A DNA stretch of 64,000 bases from Treponema sp. UBA3862 (GTDB taxonomy: Bacteria; Spirochaetota; Spirochaetia; Treponematales; Treponemataceae), in NCBI GenBank assembly GCA_002392405.1, contig DGGY01000036.1, positions 1-64,000 on the forward strand, read 5' to 3'. The position numbers and the translations under genes were made by a program. Shown piece by piece: positions 60,412 through 64,000 of this stretch (its first letter is position 1; each line of letters starts with the position of its first letter). The notes below the pieces were generated by a model. It did not search any database and was not told where the DNA came from. It was given only the letters and a program-made list of their open reading frames with translations.

Positions 60412-63309
60412 ATGAAGAAAATTCTTTTTATTCTTCCGGCTGTTTTTCTGTATTCATATCTTTTTGCTTCTCCTTTAAGTCAGACTTCCCTTGCGGGAGA
60501 AATGCAGAGTGCGTACAGTTCACGGTTTTATCCGGGAGTAATTAAATATGCTGATGAGATTTTAAGTTCCTCTTCTGCTTCTGTATTTGCAGGAAAAGCC
60601 TATATTTATAAGGGTGAAAGCCTTTTTATGATGGGACGGACAGAAGAAGCTCTTGAAGTGCTTGCTGCGGGAGAAACTTTTGTAAAGGACAGCCCGGAAC
60701 TTAATGCCGCACGCCTTTTCTGGACGGGCAGGGGGCTTTATTCCATGGATAAAACAGATTCAGCCCTTCTTTATTTTTACCGTGCTGCTGAAATATTAAA
60801 AAAAGAGTGTAAGACAGACGATAAAAACTATTCACAGTCACTGTATTATTCAGGTAAGGCAAACCGCAGGCTTGAAAACTATCCTCAGGCGGTGAGCTGC
60901 CTTGAATACTGCGTTCAGAACGGAAAAAAGTTTTCAAAGACAGAATTTGAAGATGCAGGAGTAAACCTCTGTGAAAGTGCAGTCCTCTGTAAAAATTATG
61001 AAAAGGCTGAATGCTGGTGTGCTCAGCTTAAAAATGCGTCTTTTTCTTCTTCTGCCCGTTACCGGCTGCTTCTTTGTGAAGGGCAGGCTCTTGAAGGCTT
61101 GAAAAAATACAGAAGCGCATACGAAAAATATGCAGTTGTGATTGAAGAAGGTCCTGTATCACTTTCTTCAAGTGCTCTGCAGAGAGCCTATACCGTAAGT
61201 TCTGAACATCCTTCAGAAGTTAAAGAAGATGCGGGAAGTTTAATCTTAAAGGCACAGGGACTTTCAAAGGAAAGGCCTCAGCTTGTAAGTGAGTTCTGGA
61301 CAAGACTGGCAGTTGATTCCTTTAAGCAAAAAGATTACAGCCGCTCGCTTGAATACCTTAAAAATGCCGAAAAAGGAGCTGACCTGCCTTTAAAGCAGCT
61401 CGGCCTGATCTATAAAACAGAAATACAGTTTATAACTTCTAAAAAAATCCCTGTTCTTGCCGCACAGGATGCACTAAAATCCCTGGAAGAAAACTGGGGA
61501 AAATGCGGGTTTAATGAAAATACAGCTTATACTTCGCAGGCCCTTTCACTTAAGGCACGTTATTATGCTGTTGCAGAAGACTGGGGTAAGTCGCTTGAAA
61601 CAGCACTTCCGCTCCTGTCCAGCGACGACAGTTCTGTAAGAAAAAACTGTGTCTACTGGGCTGCCCTTGCTTATTATTCAAAAGGTGAGTGGGCAAAGGC
61701 GTCTGAACTTTTAAACAATAATCAGTATACGGACGATGATTTTATGCTTTTAAAGGCAAAAGCGTTTGCAAAGGAAGGTAAATCATCTCAGGCAGACAGA
61801 ATTTTCTATGATCTTTCGCAGAAAGGCTCTCTTTCAAATGACGGAAGACTTGATTATACAAGAACGCTTCTTAACGCCGGACACCTTATTACGACAGTTG
61901 AACAGGCTGACAGGGCAAAAGGCGCTGAGGCAGCTTACATGAAAGGTCTTGCGCTTTTTAACAGAAAGGAATGGAAAAAGGCTGAAGAGTGCTTTGTAAA
62001 AGCCCAGACAGAAAAAGACCTCGATTCAAATTATGTAAACCTTTCGCGCTTTTATGCAGGCTACTGTCAGTATCAGCTTGCAGAGTATTCAAAGGCCTAT
62101 TCAAATCTTTATACTTTCATAAATCTTGAAAGTTCTTCTCCTCTTGTATGGAACGGCTGTGTAACCGCAGCCCGCTGTGCAGTTCAGGACGGAAAGTTTA
62201 ATGAAGCTTCTGCAATGGCACAGAAAGCTGTTTCTTTTGCCCGCTCAGAAAAACAGAAACAGGAAAGCATAATCCTTAATGCAGGAATTTATACAGACAG
62301 CAGAAAATATGACCAGGCCTTAAGCATTCTGCAGCCTTATGCTTCAGAAAAAACTGAATTCGGCTGGCAGTGCAGTTTCTTGTGTGCACAGATTTATGTA
62401 CAGAAAAAAGATTATGAGAGTGCAGACAGAATATACGAAAAACTTTCTGCTCAGAAAACTTCACCCGCCGCTGCTGAAGAGGCTCTTTTCAGGAGGGGAG
62501 AACTTGCCTGGACGAATGAAAAATACGAAAGAAGTGTAAGTCTTTTTGAAGAATACACAAAAAAATATTATCAGGGGCAGTTTTATGATGCTGCAATGTA
62601 TTTTGCGGCAGAGGCTCTTGTAAAAACCGGAAGAAAAGAAAAGGCAGTCCTTTACTATCAGCAGGTTGTTGACAGCAGTAAAGGTTCAACTTACAGATAC
62701 GGTTCAGAAAAACAGCTTGTTGCCCTTTATAAAGAAAAAGGTGACTATGCTTCTGCTCTTTTAATGGCTCAGAAAATGACTGAAGAATACGGGGAGCAGG
62801 CCTCAAAAGACGGAATTCCGCTGACAGTAAAAGAATTAAAGGCTTTGAGCAGCGGTGCGGATTCAAAAATATTAAAAAAACAGCTCGAATGGGAAAATGC
62901 CGGAGGAAATACTACTCAGGCAGGAAGAAAAGCAGGAACAGAACTTGCTGAGCTTTATGCCCTCGCACCTGAATCCTATTCTAAGGCTGAAAATCTTGCT
63001 TCTTCACTCCTTGGAATTCAGCGGACAAAAGAAGAAGAAAGCCTTTATGCCGCAAGAAATGCAAAACTTCTTGCAGAAATTTACAGAAAACAGAAGAAAA
63101 ACAGCCGCTCGGCAGAAATGTATCTTACTGCTTCTGAACTTTTCAGAAAGAGCGGGGATGACAGTAATGCTCCGCGTTCTCTTTACGGGGCTGCAGAAGC
63201 CTTTGATGCTGCAGGTATGGAAGCTGATTCTGAATCAGTTGCTCAGACTTTAATAAAACTTTATCCGGACTCAAGCTATGCAAAAGATGTCCGTAAACTC
63301 ATAAAATAA
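60412..63309 (+). CDS. Secreted TPR-repeat protein
   Basis: 965 residues, signal peptide ending LFAS-PLSQ, with GGAG 10-13 nt before the ATG. Nearly the whole mature protein is degenerate tetratricopeptide repeats (ALEVLAAGETF, SQSLYYSGKANRRLENYPQAVSCLEYC, GYCQYQLAEYSKAYSNLYTF, YFAAEALVKTGRKEKAVLYYQQV and DSSYAKDVRKLIK at the end). Such proteins act as periplasmic scaffolds, for example in outer-membrane or export complexes. The following gene encodes a beta-rich exported protein 31 nt downstream, so the two are likely partners. Confidence 0.75.
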   Translation: MKKILFILPAVFLYSYLFASPLSQTSLAGEMQSAYSSRFYPGVIKYADEILSSSSASVFAGKAYIYKGESLFMMGRTEEALEVLAAGETFVKDSPELNAARLFWTGRGLYSMDKTDSALLYFYRAAEILKKECKTDDKNYSQSLYYSGKANRRLENYPQAVSCLEYCVQNGKKFSKTEFEDAGVNLCESAVLCKNYEKAECWCAQLKNASFSSSARYRLLLCEGQALEGLKKYRSAYEKYAVVIEEGPVSLSSSALQRAYTVSSEHPSEVKEDAGSLILKAQGLSKERPQLVSEFWTRLAVDSFKQKDYSRSLEYLKNAEKGADLPLKQLGLIYKTEIQFITSKKIPVLAAQDALKSLEENWGKCGFNENTAYTSQALSLKARYYAVAEDWGKSLETALPLLSSDDSSVRKNCVYWAALAYYSKGEWAKASELLNNNQYTDDDFMLLKAKAFAKEGKSSQADRIFYDLSQKGSLSNDGRLDYTRTLLNAGHLITTVEQADRAKGAEAAYMKGLALFNRKEWKKAEECFVKAQTEKDLDSNYVNLSRFYAGYCQYQLAEYSKAYSNLYTFINLESSSPLVWNGCVTAARCAVQDGKFNEASAMAQKAVSFARSEKQKQESIILNAGIYTDSRKYDQALSILQPYASEKTEFGWQCSFLCAQIYVQKKDYESADRIYEKLSAQKTSPAAAEEALFRRGELAWTNEKYERSVSLFEEYTKKYYQGQFYDAAMYFAAEALVKTGRKEKAVLYYQQVVDSSKGSTYRYGSEKQLVALYKEKGDYASALLMAQKMTEEYGEQASKDGIPLTVKELKALSSGADSKILKKQLEWENAGGNTTQAGRKAGTELAELYALAPESYSKAENLASSLLGIQRTKEEESLYAARNAKLLAEIYRKQKKNSRSAEMYLTASELFRKSGDDSNAPRSLYGAAEAFDAAGMEADSESVAQTLIKLYPDSSYAKDVRKLIK

Positions 63310-63340
63310 AAAAACGGGAAAACCCGCGGGAGAAATATAA

Positions 63341-64000
63341 ATGAAAAAATCATTCTTTGCATTCAGCCTTTTACTTTTTGCAGGAATCCTTTCTGCCCAG
63401 ACTCAGCAGGGAGCAGAACAGACTGAAGAAGAAATTGAACTTCCAGATGTAACTACTGTCATCTCAGGCGGAGCCCTGACTGCAGGAAAGGACAGTGTGC
63501 CTGATTATAAAAGAATTCTTCCGGATCAGAATACACTCGGTGTCCAGCTGCCTGAACCTGATGGTGTTGAAGGAAAGGAAGAAACTGTTTCAGAGTATAA
63601 TGCCGCAGGGGCAGGTGATCAGTCTGTTTTTGCGGAAGGAAAAATCGGCGGCGGTTATCCCTTCTGTTTTTTAGGAGATTTTGCAGTTTACAGGACAACA
63701 GGAAATGCGCCTTTTGAAATTAAGTTTTCACATGAAAATGCTGAAGGCTTCGGCGGTAAAACTTCAAGTGACGGATATTTTTACAGAAATACTTCAATTG
63801 AGGCCGAAAAAGATTTTACATCAAGTTCGTCAAAATATGTTTTATCCGGCTGGTATGAAAATCTTGACGAAGGCTTCCAGAAAAAATCTGCTTCCTTTAC
63901 AGATTATCTCTGGAATAATATCGGAGGAAAGGCAGAAGCGGACTGGACATTGAGCAGGGGCTTTTATTTAGGAACAGGAGTTCATGCTTCATATTATAAC
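63341..64000 (+). CDS. Beta-rich envelope protein, 5' part only
   Basis: Frame open from an ATG at 63341 (CGGGAG ribosome binding site) to the window end, 220 codons. The signal peptide MKKSFFAFSLLLFAGILSA-Q is clean. An acidic linker (EQTEEEIELPDVTTV) and an Asp/Pro segment precede alternating strands (GKIGGGYPFCFLGDFAVY, FEIKFSHENAEGFGG, GYFYRNTSIEAEKDFTSSSSKYVLSGWYE) like an outer-membrane barrel or plug region. It is truncated by the window, so its full size and family are not known. Confidence 0.7.
   Translation, partial: MKKSFFAFSLLLFAGILSAQTQQGAEQTEEEIELPDVTTVISGGALTAGKDSVPDYKRILPDQNTLGVQLPEPDGVEGKEETVSEYNAAGAGDQSVFAEGKIGGGYPFCFLGDFAVYRTTGNAPFEIKFSHENAEGFGGKTSSDGYFYRNTSIEAEKDFTSSSSKYVLSGWYENLDEGFQKKSASFTDYLWNNIGGKAEADWTLSRGFYLGTGVHASYYN

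Overview
The window reads as a chromosomal segment of a treponeme (Spirochaetota), most likely a gut or rumen Treponema. Composition looks near 43% GC by eye. The genes are short-spaced and many encode treponeme-style signal-peptide or lipoprotein products. Cyclases and c-di-GMP-type domains are frequent, and fermentation runs through pyruvate formate-lyase. A rhamnogalacturonan-type acetylesterase and a GH13 glycosidase fit a plant-polysaccharide habitat. There is no rRNA, CRISPR array, insertion sequence or prophage.

Layout. 1-5.3 kb: the 3' end of a large repetitive-looking surface protein, a solute-binding-type protein, an LpoB-like lipoprotein, an LPP20-like protein whose lipobox cysteine is replaced by arginine, then a three-copy structured repeat. 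5.3-17.8 kb: a DUF4015 hydrolase-like lipoprotein overlapping mnmE, an outer-membrane/HD-GYP-like pair, glmS, a CE12-type esterase, a tRNA with anticodon UAU and its own promoter and terminator, a DUF3943 barrel and a divergent threonine synthase. 17.8-29.3 kb: a very long GH13 enzyme with a histone-like Lys/Ala tail, a radical SAM protein, a degenerate GGDEF plus intact EAL protein, an orphan UrtA-like binding protein and a beta-propeller adenylate cyclase. 29.5-40.8 kb: EIIA, a lytic transglycosylase, pflB/pflA, trxA, serC/serA, and rex with a rhomboid protease. 40.8-49.4 kb: uvrC, a LamG/FN3 secreted protein, an acidic TPR protein, and murJ/pepP. 49.4-54 kb: a two-gene cassette that looks like a nuclease toxin and its immunity protein, and a two-gene cyclase/coiled-coil unit. 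54-64 kb: a 1522-residue BadF/HgdC-type activator fusion and three exported proteins (unknown, TPR, and a beta-rich protein cut by the window end).

How parts work together. Redox and fermentation genes cluster: pflB/pflA, trxA, serC/serA and the redox repressor Rex. A near-perfect Rex-type palindrome lies just behind rex and upstream of a consensus promoter for serC. Two membrane cyclases, an EAL protein and an HD-GYP-like pseudo-enzyme indicate nucleotide second-messenger signalling.

Regulatory and structural signals. Several genes (starts at 22926-, 29306-, 29509+, 49361-) have a consensus -10 box ending only 6-7 nt before the start codon and no usable Shine-Dalgarno sequence, so they are candidates for leaderless mRNAs. 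Two families of structured intergenic repeats recur with compensatory stem changes. The most system-like unknowns are the toxin/immunity pair (49476-50520), the structured 3' repeat family (4976-5236 and 21420-21506) and the leaderless promoter set. All functional calls come from reading motifs by eye; no database search was run.
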